Source of the DNA: an uncultured Collinsella sp.
GTDB lineage: Bacteria; Actinomycetota; Coriobacteriia; Coriobacteriales; Coriobacteriaceae
Length of the DNA stretch: 22,219 nucleotides
Assembly: GCA_902490095.1 (NCBI GenBank)
Contig: CABUCQ010000025.1
Location: 1 to 22,219 of the forward strand
Direction of reading: 5' to 3'
This document shows positions 1 through 7,127 of the stretch, in pieces; the stretch's first letter is position 1; every line of letters starts with the position of its first letter. A model generated the notes under the pieces. That model ran no database searches, was not told the origin of the DNA, and worked only from the letters and a program-made list of their open reading frames with translations. A program made the translations under genes and the position numbers.

Positions 1-905
1 TCCCATGCGCCAGCATCGAAGTACTCGATGGCAGCCGCATGGGACAGGACAGGGCGCACGGAATCGGTAAAGGACACCGCCTTGTCCTCGCTATCGAAAA
101 AGCAACTCACACCCCAAACGACCGCAGGCGCCGCCTGCAGGGCAATCTCGAGCTCGGTGATAACGCCGAGCGTGCCGCACGCGCCGATAAAGAGGTCGAT
201 GGCGTCCATATCGTCCGTAACGAAATAGCCTGAGGCATTTTTTGTCTCGGGCATGGTATAGCCGGGAAGATCGAGCTCGAGCGTACGGCCCTCTGCCGTC
301 ACGAGCGACAGGTGGCGGCCCTGGGCAAAAGCCTCGCCGCGCTGAAGCTCAAGCAAATCGCCATCAGCCAGCGCGACGTGGAGTCCCGTGATATGCGGGC
401 GCATGGGGCCGTAAGCGTAGCTGCGGGCGCCGGAGGCGTTGCATGCCGCCATGCCACCCAGACAGGCAGATGCCTCGGTGGGATCGGTGGGAAAGAACTG
501 CTCGGGGGACTCTTGGAACTCCTCGTAGGCCTCAAGCGATGCCTGGTCCCAACCAGCGGTCGGCAGTACCTTCTTGCTCAGCTGCTTACGCAGCTCCGAG
601 AGCACAACGCCCGGCTCCACGCGCAGCAGAAATTGGCCTTGTTCATCGCGGCGAAGGCCCAAGTAGCGATTCATACGGGAAGTATTGAGGATATGCCCAC
701 CGTGGGGCACGGCACCGGCGGCAAGGCCGGTTCGGGCGCCCTGAACCGTTACCGGGACACGCTCGGCATGGAGCGTTTCCAAAATGGCACGGACCTCGTC
801 TTCCGTTGTCGGAAACGAGATGCTCGATGCTTCGCCCGATGCACGAGATTCATCGCGGCCATACTCTTCGAACTCATCGGTGAAGGGTTTAATGGTTGCA
901 GACAC
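1..905 (-). CDS. FAD-linked oxidase, D-lactate dehydrogenase/GlcD type (3' end cut by window)
   Basis: The reverse strand reads open from a GTG at 905-903 to the window edge, giving about 301 residues. The start is set by a purine-rich ribosome site (AGGGGGAG) a few bases upstream. The N-terminal half matches the FAD_binding_4 (PCMH-type) fold. Residues about 33-80 contain PVTVQGARTGLAAG and then PHGGHILNTSRMNR, the FAD-cradling loop region. Further on, FPTDPTEASACLGGMAACNA and a GPMRPHITGLHVALADG stretch match the second conserved block of Dld/GlcD proteins. Known members oxidise D-2-hydroxyacids such as D-lactate or glycolate, passing electrons to a membrane acceptor or Fe-S partner. The substrate cannot be told here because the C-terminal FAD-oxidase domain lies outside the window. 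The family call is firm; the exact substrate is not. Confidence 0.88.
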   Translation of the reverse strand, partial: MSATIKPFTDEFEEYGRDESRASGEASSISFPTTEDEVRAILETLHAERVPVTVQGARTGLAAGAVPHGGHILNTSRMNRYLGLRRDEQGQFLLRVEPGVVLSELRKQLSKKVLPTAGWDQASLEAYEEFQESPEQFFPTDPTEASACLGGMAACNASGARSYAYGPMRPHITGLHVALADGDLLELQRGEAFAQGRHLSLVTAEGRTLELDLPGYTMPETKNASGYFVTDDMDAIDLFIGACGTLGVITELEIALQAAPAVVWGVSCFFDSEDKAVSFTDSVRPVLSHAAAIEYFDAGAW

Positions 906-985
906 GCGAACTCCCCCTTTAGCTAACTACAGTGTTTGCAGGGAGATGTTACCGCATCGTTTCGTCGACGTGTTCGAGACCGTCT

Positions 986-1015
986 CCATAATTGGCGATT
1001 TTTACGTTTGTGCAA
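986..1015 (-). promoter_or_regulatory. Possible promoter for the FAD oxidase
   Basis: On the reverse strand a TTGCAC box (1015-1010) is followed after 18 bases by TTATGG (991-986). This would start transcription about 75 bases before the GTG of the oxidase gene. The -35 matches consensus in 4 of 6 positions and the -10 is mediocre, so this is only a plausible candidate. Confidence 0.35.
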
Positions 1016-1159
1016 TTCGGCGAACGGCAAGGCTTCCTCGGCAGACGATGCTTTTGACACATATCGCCCCGCCGTCGCCGACCGCTCGATTGTCGCTCGA
1101 AAAAAGTTGAAGTAATTTTTTCCACCTTTTACCTGCGGAGATGTCAATCCGTCAAGCAT

Positions 1160-1177
1160 TTGGTCAGAAATTGGTCA
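1160..1177 (+). repeat. Two TTGGTCA direct repeats
   Basis: TTGGTCA occurs at 1160-1166 and 1171-1177, 11 bases apart, about one helical turn. A related GTCAAG lies at 1151-1156. Same-face spacing upstream of an operon suggests a regulator binding site, but no regulator can be assigned. Confidence 0.35.
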
Positions 1178-1206
1178 AGTAGCGGCTGATACGGTCGGCG
1201 TCGACA

Positions 1207-1230
1207 GCCAAAACCGATAGAAGTTTTGGC
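1207..1230 (+). promoter_or_regulatory. Leader hairpin before the 1252 gene
   Basis: GCCAAAAC (1207-1214) and GTTTTGGC (1223-1230) are perfect complements with an 8-base loop. The hairpin ends 10 bases before the GGGAGG ribosome site at 1241-1246. No T-run follows, so it is not an intrinsic terminator. It could influence translation or mRNA stability of the operon. Confidence 0.45.
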
Positions 1231-1251
1231 CCCAGAAGCAGGGAGGTTCCC

Positions 1252-1548
1252 ATGGCATATTACTGGCCCCAGTACGGCGTCGCCATCGAGGTCGACGACG
1301 ATCCCTATCTCCTGCCTTTCGACGAAGAGGCGTTCCCCGATACGGCGGTCTACCACGTCACCACCGATGTTATCTGCGACCCCGAGTCGTTCTCGGCGCT
1401 CGCCCACCACATCGCGCGTATCCACGACATCGAGCTCCCTCACGACTTTGACGAGCTCATCTACTCGCGCCGCCTGATGCTTCACATGCTCTTTGGAGCG
1501 GACCCGTCCACGTTCGCACGTGTCTACACCACCAAGGACGCCGCATGA
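1252..1548 (+). CDS. Small hypothetical protein with a PD-(D/E)XK-like strand motif
   Basis: This 98-residue, acidic, probably cytosolic protein starts at ATG 1252 with GGGAGG at 1241-1246. Its N-terminus, AYYWPQYGVAIEVDDDPY (residues 2-19), resembles the conserved core of DUF559/Vsr-like nuclease-fold proteins. In those, an aromatic-Trp-Pro strand precedes a hydrophobic strand ending in E-x-D. Such proteins normally have 100-200 residues before this point, so this may be a C-terminal remnant or a stand-alone short form. The 23 codons upstream are open and include FGPRSREVP, but a TAG at 1180-1182 closes the frame. Its stop overlaps the start of the next gene by 4 bases (ATGA), so the two are translationally coupled. 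I do not recognise a function with confidence. Confidence 0.7.
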   Translation: MAYYWPQYGVAIEVDDDPYLLPFDEEAFPDTAVYHVTTDVICDPESFSALAHHIARIHDIELPHDFDELIYSRRLMLHMLFGADPSTFARVYTTKDAA

Positions 1549-2054
1549 GTGCGAAGAAGCCGCCCCGCCTCGCAGGACTGGGGCGTCGCAAGAAACTCGT
1601 CGTTGTCTGTCTGGCTATCGTCTGCGCCCTCATCGCCGTAGGGCTATACGCCTGGCAGTCGCAGCCCGTGCCCGAAGCGGGCGCCTCAGTCACGACGGCA
1701 GAGGGTAAATCGCGACAAGAAATCCAAGATGAGCTCGATGCCATCGTCCGCGACAACATGATGACGATTTCGGTCGCGCCGGTCGCTCAGCTACAGGAGG
1801 ACGGCAAGCTGCGCGTCAACGTGCAAAACGTCCAAGACAATAAATTTCCCCAGCGATTCCGCGTCATCCAAAACGACGAGACCATGTACGAATCCGGTGT
1901 GGTCGAGACCGGCAAGACAATCGAGACGTGCCCCGCCGGCGACATCAAAGAAGGCGAGGCATACATCGAAATCCAGGCACTCGATGCCAAGACCCTCGAC
2001 AGCCACGGCAATCCGACACGTGTCAGGGTACGGGTTGAGCAAGCCGAGAACTAG
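1545..2054 (+). CDS. Membrane-anchored hypothetical protein with extracytoplasmic beta domain
   Basis: This 169-residue protein has a basic N-terminus (KKPPRLAGLGRRKK) followed by one hydrophobic segment at about residues 18-36. The rest, about residues 45-169, should lie outside the membrane. The outer part alternates short hydrophobic strands (ISVAPVAQL, KLRVNVQNVQDN, RFRVIQNDETMYESGVV, EAYIEIQAL, TRVRVRVEQ). This recalls small conserved hypothetical proteins of Gram-positive bacteria found beside secreted beta-sandwich proteins; that recollection is from memory and was not searched. The start overlaps the preceding stop (ATGA). A gap of 90 bases with no visible terminator separates it from the secreted-protein gene at 2145. 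It probably helps present or assemble the exported proteins that follow, which is an inference from context only. Confidence 0.75.
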   Translation: MSAKKPPRLAGLGRRKKLVVVCLAIVCALIAVGLYAWQSQPVPEAGASVTTAEGKSRQEIQDELDAIVRDNMMTISVAPVAQLQEDGKLRVNVQNVQDNKFPQRFRVIQNDETMYESGVVETGKTIETCPAGDIKEGEAYIEIQALDAKTLDSHGNPTRVRVRVEQAEN

Positions 2055-2144
2055 CTTTTTCGGCCGACGCGGCACCGCACGCAATTCACCAGCATTCGTC
2101 CAATCATCGCGGGGACGGCCCGCGGCGAATAGAAAGGAACGACC

Positions 2145-2744
2145 ATGGACATCACCAGGAACATGAACGGAGCCAGAGCGCTCGTCGTGGGCGCAGGGCT
2201 CGCGCTCGCACTCGCAATGGGCGCCGCCCCGACGCCAGCTATGGCGGCCGGGCGCGTTGGAACCACGAAAGTAATGGTCAGGACCGAGATCGACAACGTA
2301 GAGTTCAAAGTTCCGACGGTTATTCCCTTCGTCGCCAAGGCCGACGGCACGCTTCAGGGCCCCTCAGAAGACGCGACCACCATCGACAATCATTCAGCCT
2401 ACGGCATCCATGTCACCAACATGAAGATCGACGCCATGAACACCTGGACCATTGCCGCCGACGCCAAAGCCGGAACCGCGCAGAATTCCATCGACTTTAA
2501 GGTCGGCCCCGACGGCGCACTCCAGAACGCCAGCGCCGCAATGCAGGAGACGGGCCTCGATCTTTCCAAGAATGCAGCCTTCGACATGGGCTACCAGGGC
2601 ATTGCCGGCGGCACGGACAAAATTAAGCTCAAGACAAGCGGAAACGTCGCCCGCGTCACGCGCGACATCTTCCGCGTAACCGGCGAAGGCGATCAGGTTG
2701 CAACGATCACCTGGACGGTCGAGCCCGGTGCGCACACGGCATAA
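2145..2744 (+). CDS. Secreted beta-rich surface protein, WxL/fimbrial-like
   Basis: ATG 2145 has AGAAAGGAA just upstream at 2131-2139. The 199-residue product begins with a clear signal peptide: a hydrophobic core at residues 12-26 and a likely cleavage after PAMA (residue 34). The mature part, about 165 residues, contains VEFKVPTVIPFVAKADGTL (52-70) and NHSAYGIHVTNMKI (82-95), and ends with VATITWTVEP (185-194). This layout resembles secreted, cell-wall-associated beta-sandwich proteins such as WxL-domain proteins, which end in a T-W-x hydrophobic strand. The match is partial because only one such strand is visible and there is no YxxxTWxLxxxP signature. There are no cysteines and no anchor. 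The neighbouring exported genes overlap or follow closely, suggesting a joint surface structure. Confidence 0.75.
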   Translation: MDITRNMNGARALVVGAGLALALAMGAAPTPAMAAGRVGTTKVMVRTEIDNVEFKVPTVIPFVAKADGTLQGPSEDATTIDNHSAYGIHVTNMKIDAMNTWTIAADAKAGTAQNSIDFKVGPDGALQNASAAMQETGLDLSKNAAFDMGYQGIAGGTDKIKLKTSGNVARVTRDIFRVTGEGDQVATITWTVEPGAHTA

Positions 2745-3009
2745 GGCCGTCGCCCTGGCCGCCGCCGTCAGTATCCTATCGTTTGGGCCAGCCATGGCCT
2801 TTGCCCAGCAAGAACAGGCGCAGGCCGCCACGCAAGTGACGGTCGACCTCTCGGAGCTCGACCGCGGCAACTGCAAGGAACCGTTGGCACAGACAGACGA
2901 CAGACGATGGCTCTTGGCAGCAGGCGCCACGGCAGCAGGCGCGGGAACCGCCGGCCTCGGTCTGCACATCAAACGCAGCCAGAAACGAAACACGGACAGG
3001 CCGCACTAA
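2728..3009 (+). CDS. Small exported protein with degenerate sortase sorting signal
   Basis: The frame can also start at TTG 2698, but GTG 2728 gives a clean signal peptide (MRTRHKAVALAAAVSILSFG) with cleavage after AMA or AFA at residues 24-26, and has GGACGG upstream. The 93-residue product ends in LAQTDD (53-58), a hydrophobic stretch (61-80) and a basic tail KRSQKR (82-87). That is the order of a sortase cell-wall sorting signal. LAQTD differs from the standard LPxTG or LAxTG by Asp in place of Gly, so either an unusual sortase processes it or it stays as a membrane protein. The mature outer part is only about 25 residues. It overlaps the upstream gene by 17 bases and sits 18 bases before the next one, so it belongs to the same operon. 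Confidence 0.65.
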   Translation: MRTRHKAVALAAAVSILSFGPAMAFAQQEQAQAATQVTVDLSELDRGNCKEPLAQTDDRRWLLAAGATAAGAGTAGLGLHIKRSQKRNTDRPH

Positions 3010-3027
3010 ATTAGCTAAGGAGACCCC

Positions 3028-4458
3028 ATGGCATCGAAGAACCTTTTGCCCGTCGTCGCACTCTGCGGCGCGCTCGCAACCGGAACGCCTGTCGCCGCTT
3101 GGGCGACTCCCGTCATGGCAGACTCCTTACCAGCAGCCCTAAGCTCCGCACCAAATCCGTCGAGCGCCATTGCGTGCAAGCGTTTTTCGTTCGCACAGGC
3201 CGCAATCTCAACCTCGGGATGCCTTCGTCGTAATACGGACGGCTCGATAGTCGTGGATATCAATCGTTCGAACAAGGCAAACGGCTCCCAGGCGGGGTGC
3301 GCCGTCTGCACGTGGCGCTCGATTGTGCTCGATGCAGATGGCGATCCGTGCGATTTGGGGTTGCGCATCGATATCGCTTCGGTCGATGACTCGGCGAACG
3401 GAGCGAAGGTCGCCTTCGACGGTGCGTTTTTCGAGAAAGGAGGCGGTATATGTCTGGGCTGCGCCGCCGCGAATGCAGACGATGTGCAGCCCACCCTCTC
3501 ATTCACGGCATCGCTGCGGCTGACCAAGGCGGGCACCGACGCCATCGCGGCGGGAGAAGCATCCCTGCTGTTCTACGCCGCCAGTACCGAAGACACAGAC
3601 ATTCATTTCGAGAAGCCGGCCGGATCGCTCAGCCTTACGCGCGGGACGGAGGCAGGCCCTATTGCGATCGATACCCACACGCTAGGCAGGCAACACATTC
3701 TTGCCGACCCGGCGCTTCTCGAGATGGAGTGGAACGGATCCGGAGCCGTCGGGATTGTCCCCTCCGCGCTTGACGCCAAGACGCTCCCCTCAAACGACGA
3801 ACCCGTCAACGCAACCATACAAGAAGAGAGCACGGACAAAGAAGCAGGTGCGGGCGACACGCCGTCGCCGACAAACAGCGTCCCAGCTTCTTTCGAAGCA
3901 CCGAATGAGCCCGCTACCGGTCCAAACGATCCCGAGCTCGCGGACAGTCTGGGGCTTGCTGATCCTCAGGAGATCGATGAAGGTAACTGCTGCGTGCTTG
4001 CCGCCCTCGACCACACAGAGGTCATCGATGCTGCAAACATCGAAGTTGCCGCCGCCAATCAGCCCGTCCGCAAGTCGGCCATCATCGCATTTCCCGAATC
4101 CATTGAAGTCGTCTATTTGCCATCGGGCGAGGTCGTGGCCCCAACGCTGCTCACCTTGTTGGGCGCCAAGAATACTCGAAACGAAATTAAAAAGGTCACG
4201 GTTGTCGACCCTGCAACCACCGCTAAACTGCGTCTATACGCCGTTGCCCCAGACGGAGGCAAGACCTTGGAATTCGATGGCGACACACTTCTAGCCTGGC
4301 GACGTCTGGACATCATGCAAGACGTCTCGTATCAGATCGAACTCGAAGGGTTTGATCGTGCCCGCGATGCCAATATCATCGCCGCGGCTATTGAATCCCC
4401 GCAGCGGCTTATGACACTGCGCTTTGACTACTACCCCTATGTCCCGACAACCACCTGA
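3028..4458 (+). CDS. Large secreted cysteine-containing surface protein
   Basis: ATG 3028 follows an AAGGAGA site at 3017-3023. The 476-residue product has a signal peptide with likely cleavage after AWA (26) or VMA (31). The N-terminal domain (about 45-235) holds seven cysteines, including two CxxC pairs, CAVC (91-94) and CLGC (142-145). A linker rich in Pro, Thr, Glu and Asp (about 250-312) leads to EIDEGNCC (315-322) and a C-terminal beta domain (about 340-476) ending in LRFDYYPYVPTTT. There is no transmembrane segment and no sorting signal, so it is either released or held by partners. The C-terminal domain resembles the protein encoded at 2145. Function unknown; adhesin, pilus-like subunit or matrix component are all possible. 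It is the last gene of the operon. Confidence 0.75.
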   Translation: MASKNLLPVVALCGALATGTPVAAWATPVMADSLPAALSSAPNPSSAIACKRFSFAQAAISTSGCLRRNTDGSIVVDINRSNKANGSQAGCAVCTWRSIVLDADGDPCDLGLRIDIASVDDSANGAKVAFDGAFFEKGGGICLGCAAANADDVQPTLSFTASLRLTKAGTDAIAAGEASLLFYAASTEDTDIHFEKPAGSLSLTRGTEAGPIAIDTHTLGRQHILADPALLEMEWNGSGAVGIVPSALDAKTLPSNDEPVNATIQEESTDKEAGAGDTPSPTNSVPASFEAPNEPATGPNDPELADSLGLADPQEIDEGNCCVLAALDHTEVIDAANIEVAAANQPVRKSAIIAFPESIEVVYLPSGEVVAPTLLTLLGAKNTRNEIKKVTVVDPATTAKLRLYAVAPDGGKTLEFDGDTLLAWRRLDIMQDVSYQIELEGFDRARDANIIAAAIESPQRLMTLRFDYYPYVPTTT

Positions 4459-4481
4459 GGCTTAAATGCTGCGCATCATTC

Positions 4482-4507
4482 CTAATACCACTTATATAAC
4501 GTATTAG
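4482..4507. repeat. Inverted repeat CTAATAC/GTATTAG
   Basis: CTAATAC (4482-4488) and GTATTAG (4501-4507) are perfect 7-base arms around an A/T-rich 12-base centre containing TATATAAC. No T-run follows. It may be a regulator site or a weak stem downstream of the surface operon and upstream of the DUF554 gene. Confidence 0.4.
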
Positions 4508-4537
4508 ATGAGTCGCGATGTGCCTCGCATTTCGTTC

Positions 4538-4546
4538 TGCTACGAT
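4538..4546 (+). promoter_or_regulatory. Extended -10 promoter element for the DUF554 gene
   Basis: TGCTACGAT at 4538-4546 fits an extended -10 element (TGn followed by TACGAT). It lies about 30 bases before the start codon at 4577. No good -35 is visible, which is usual for extended -10 promoters. A nearly identical element precedes the TerB gene. Confidence 0.45.
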
Positions 4547-4576
4547 TGCCACGTTGGCATCAATACAGGAGGGCTC

Positions 4577-5293
4577 ATGCCGGGCTTGGGAACAATCATC
4601 AACGTTGCGCTTTTAGTTGCGGGCGGTCTTTTGGGATTAGCGGGCGGCCGCTTCATTACACCGCACATCCAAGACACGCTCATGAAAGCATCGGGGCTGT
4701 GCGTCCTGTTTATCGGCCTGGGCGGCACCATGCAAAAGATGCTCATCATCGATGGAAAGGCGCTAGCGACCACCGGTACCACCATGCTCATCGTCTCATT
4801 TGCGCTCGGTTCGCTCATCGGCGAGGCCATCAACTTGGAGGCCGCCATTGAAAACCTTGGCGAATGGCTCAAGCGCAAAACCGGCAGCGAGGGCGATAAC
4901 GAGTTCACCAACGCTTTCGTCTCGACTTCACTCACCGTGTGTATCGGCGCCATGGCCATTGTGGGATCGATCCAGGACGGTCTGCTCGGTGACTGGTCAA
5001 CGCTTGCCCTGAAAGGCGCATTGGACTGCATCATCGTCTGCACCATGACGGCGTCGCTTGGCCGCGGCTGCATTTTCTCCGCCCTGCCCGTCGCCGTGTT
5101 CCAGGGGACGATCACGCTGTTTGCCGGCGCACTCTCCCCCATCATGACCACGGCAGCCCTCGACAGCCTTTCGCTCGTAGGCTCCATGCTCATCTTCTGC
5201 GTCGGCGTCAACCTCATCCGTCCTCGGACCTTCCGCACGGCCAATATGCTCCCCTCCGTCGTCATCACCGTCATCTACGCCCTCCTGTTCTAA
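4577..5293 (+). CDS. DUF554 family integral membrane protein (YdfK/YqgA-like)
   Basis: The frame is open from 4508, but ATG 4577 is preceded by a near-perfect AGGAGGG site (4567-4573), so I start there (238 residues). The sequence opens with PGLGTIINVALLVAGGLLGLAGG, the typical DUF554 N-terminus. About seven hydrophobic segments follow, with conserved GLGGTMQKM, FALGSLIGEAI and TSLTVCIGAMAIVGSIQDGL blocks that define this family. Length and topology are normal. DUF554 proteins are inner-membrane proteins thought to be transporters, with no firmly established substrate. It appears to be a single-gene unit with its own promoter, 87 bases ahead of the TerB gene. Confidence 0.9.
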   Translation: MPGLGTIINVALLVAGGLLGLAGGRFITPHIQDTLMKASGLCVLFIGLGGTMQKMLIIDGKALATTGTTMLIVSFALGSLIGEAINLEAAIENLGEWLKRKTGSEGDNEFTNAFVSTSLTVCIGAMAIVGSIQDGLLGDWSTLALKGALDCIIVCTMTASLGRGCIFSALPVAVFQGTITLFAGALSPIMTTAALDSLSLVGSMLIFCVGVNLIRPRTFRTANMLPSVVITVIYALLF

Positions 5294-5335
5294 ATCTATC
5301 TACGCAGCAGTATCTCGAACACCTGTTTGATGCTG

Positions 5336-5344
5336 TGCTATGAT
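5336..5344 (+). promoter_or_regulatory. Extended -10 promoter for the TerB/ATPase/helicase genes
   Basis: TGCTATGAT (5336-5344) is an extended -10 element with 5 of 6 bases of TATAAT. Transcription would start about 30 bases before the GTG at 5382, leaving room for the strong AGGAGAGGAG ribosome site at 5367-5376. A weak -35-like TCGAAC sits at 5315-5320. Confidence 0.55.
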
Positions 5345-5381
5345 ATGAGGTCACCGAAGCTGCGTTAGGAGAGGAGAAGCG

Positions 5382-7127
5382 GTGGCCGACCAGGACATCA
5401 AGATGCTCATCGAGCGCATTATGGCCGAGGCCCGGACCCATCAGTCCGCCCGTTTCTCACATGAAGTCTATGCAGACGAGCCGATTCTCAAGACCGGCCG
5501 ACAGATGCAGAACTTCCTCCCCGACCAGTACCGCAAAATGCGTGAGATATCGCGTTGGCAAGAAGACCCCAAGGGCGGCGCGGGCCGCTGGCTATCGGAG
5601 GCCGAGCTTTTCTACCGCCAAGGCTTGCTGATGGCCGATTTTGAGGACGACTGCCCCTACAACGGCACCTTTAAGTCGTACTTTCCCACCTACAACGCCA
5701 TGAGCGACCGACAGCTGCGCGGCTACTTTACCTGGCGTGCCCAAGTGCGCCGCGGAACCGTCGAGGAAACGTCTACGTCCTTTGCCTTCCTGTATCTCTA
5801 TGAACTGATCTGCGGCATTGGCGTAGATGGCCCGCTCGATGGTTTTAGCAAGATCAAGGCCTTTTGGGATGCTTATCGTGCCTTCGAGCCCGGCATCGAC
5901 CGGTTTGCACGCGTGTGGCTGCAGGATTACGCCGTGTTCCACGGGCTCGATCCCAAGCTGCTTCGCGACTCTAAAACCGTCATGTTCGATAACGCCCTTA
6001 TCGAGCTGCGGCGTGCGGCTCGAGACCTTGCGCCTGCACCGGAGCCGTCCGGGCAGGCCCCCAAACGTCGTAAATCCTCTGAGCCGATCCTCCCCCTTCC
6101 GCCCGACGAGGCGCGCGAGGAGCGACTCATGACCGCTATCAACGCCCTCTCCACGTATAACCTCAATAACTCAAGACTCGATCGCAGCCACCATCGCGAC
6201 CTGCGCCACGTGGCATGCGCCGTGTATGTCCGTATGGCGCGTTACTATGACACACACCGAAAGACCGGTATCGTGGCGAGCTTGTTTGGAGAGGAGACGG
6301 CCATGCCCTATACCATGTTTGCCTCGGCCGTGTTCTTTGCGCCCAATCGCCACGAGGACTGCGAATACCGTCTGGACCCCATCCATATTTACCGTTGTCA
6401 AAACGGCTTTTGGGAATGCATGCGCATCCACGGCAGTAGACAAAAAAGCAGCAAGCTCGGTGAGATGATGCGCGCTTGTGATCAGCGTCTGCGCTTGGCA
6501 CTGGATCCCGGCCATCCCCTTAAGGAAGAGAAGGTCCCCAAATATCTGGCTAAGATTATCGATGACGAGATCGTGGCATGGCTTTCATGGGATGCCGCAC
6601 ATCAGCCCGTCAAGATCGATATCGACCTGAGCCAGCTGGGGCATATCCGGAGTGCCGCCGCACAAACGCGCGAGGCGCTTTTGATCGACGAGGAGCGCGA
6701 GGACGGCACGCTTGCGGATGCCGAGGTGGCAGTTGCCGAGCGACGGGAAGCCGAGCCCGTGGCCGACACGATCGCCGAACCAGTCGCGACGACCATGCAG
6801 CAGGACGAGACTAGCGAGCCGACCATCTCCACCGAGCAGTTTGGCGTCGTAGCCCCGCTCCTCGCACCAGCGCCCACGCCCGCCGACACCGCGTCCGCAC
6901 TCGATTCCGCCGCAGACGCCTATCTTCGAGCACTACTCGAGCAGAACGCAGCGCAGACGGCATCGGCGGTGGCACAGTCGGGCAAGAGTGAGGACATGCT
7001 CGTCGACAGCATCAACGAAGCGCTCTTTGACCTGGTGGGCGACACCGTTATTGAATTTGGCTCAGAAGGACCGCAAATTATCGAGGATTACGAAGCAGAC
7101 GTGAGAGGATACCTAGACCATGAGTGA
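5382..7127 (+). CDS. TerB_N/TerB_C domain protein
   Basis: The start is GTG 5382, set by AGGAGAGGAG at 5367-5376; the product has 581 residues. Residues about 35-215 match the TerB N-terminal domain: ISRWQEDPKGGAGRWLSEAELFYRQG, then FKSYFPTYNAMSDRQLRGYFTWRAQVRRG, YLYELICGIG and DYAVFHG. A Pro/Lys-rich linker (about 216-245) leads to a middle region, an Ala/Glu-rich linker (about 440-500), and an end at about 537-580 (MLVDSINEALFDLVGDTVIE) that matches the finish of the TerB_C domain. TerB_N/TerB_C proteins were proposed, in comparative genomic work on Ter systems, to pair with ATPases and helicases in DNA processing or stress response. The canonical acidic TerB domain itself is not obvious. 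Its stop overlaps the ATPase start by 8 bases, so the two are co-translated. Confidence 0.85.
   Translation: MADQDIKMLIERIMAEARTHQSARFSHEVYADEPILKTGRQMQNFLPDQYRKMREISRWQEDPKGGAGRWLSEAELFYRQGLLMADFEDDCPYNGTFKSYFPTYNAMSDRQLRGYFTWRAQVRRGTVEETSTSFAFLYLYELICGIGVDGPLDGFSKIKAFWDAYRAFEPGIDRFARVWLQDYAVFHGLDPKLLRDSKTVMFDNALIELRRAARDLAPAPEPSGQAPKRRKSSEPILPLPPDEAREERLMTAINALSTYNLNNSRLDRSHHRDLRHVACAVYVRMARYYDTHRKTGIVASLFGEETAMPYTMFASAVFFAPNRHEDCEYRLDPIHIYRCQNGFWECMRIHGSRQKSSKLGEMMRACDQRLRLALDPGHPLKEEKVPKYLAKIIDDEIVAWLSWDAAHQPVKIDIDLSQLGHIRSAAAQTREALLIDEEREDGTLADAEVAVAERREAEPVADTIAEPVATTMQQDETSEPTISTEQFGVVAPLLAPAPTPADTASALDSAADAYLRALLEQNAAQTASAVAQSGKSEDMLVDSINEALFDLVGDTVIEFGSEGPQIIEDYEADVRGYLDHE

Larger units (their letters stand above)
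906..1251. other. 346-base divergent intergenic region
   Basis: This gap separates the reverse-strand oxidase from the forward-strand surface-protein operon. It holds the possible oxidase promoter, two TTGGTCA direct repeats and a perfect hairpin, each listed separately. An A/T-rich patch at about 1100-1130 (an A-run, then TTGAAG and a T-run) may belong to the forward promoter, but I could not find a convincing -10 box. The reading frame of the 1252 gene is open upstream only back to 1183, after a TAG at 1180-1182. I see no RNA gene or further protein gene. Confidence 0.6.
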
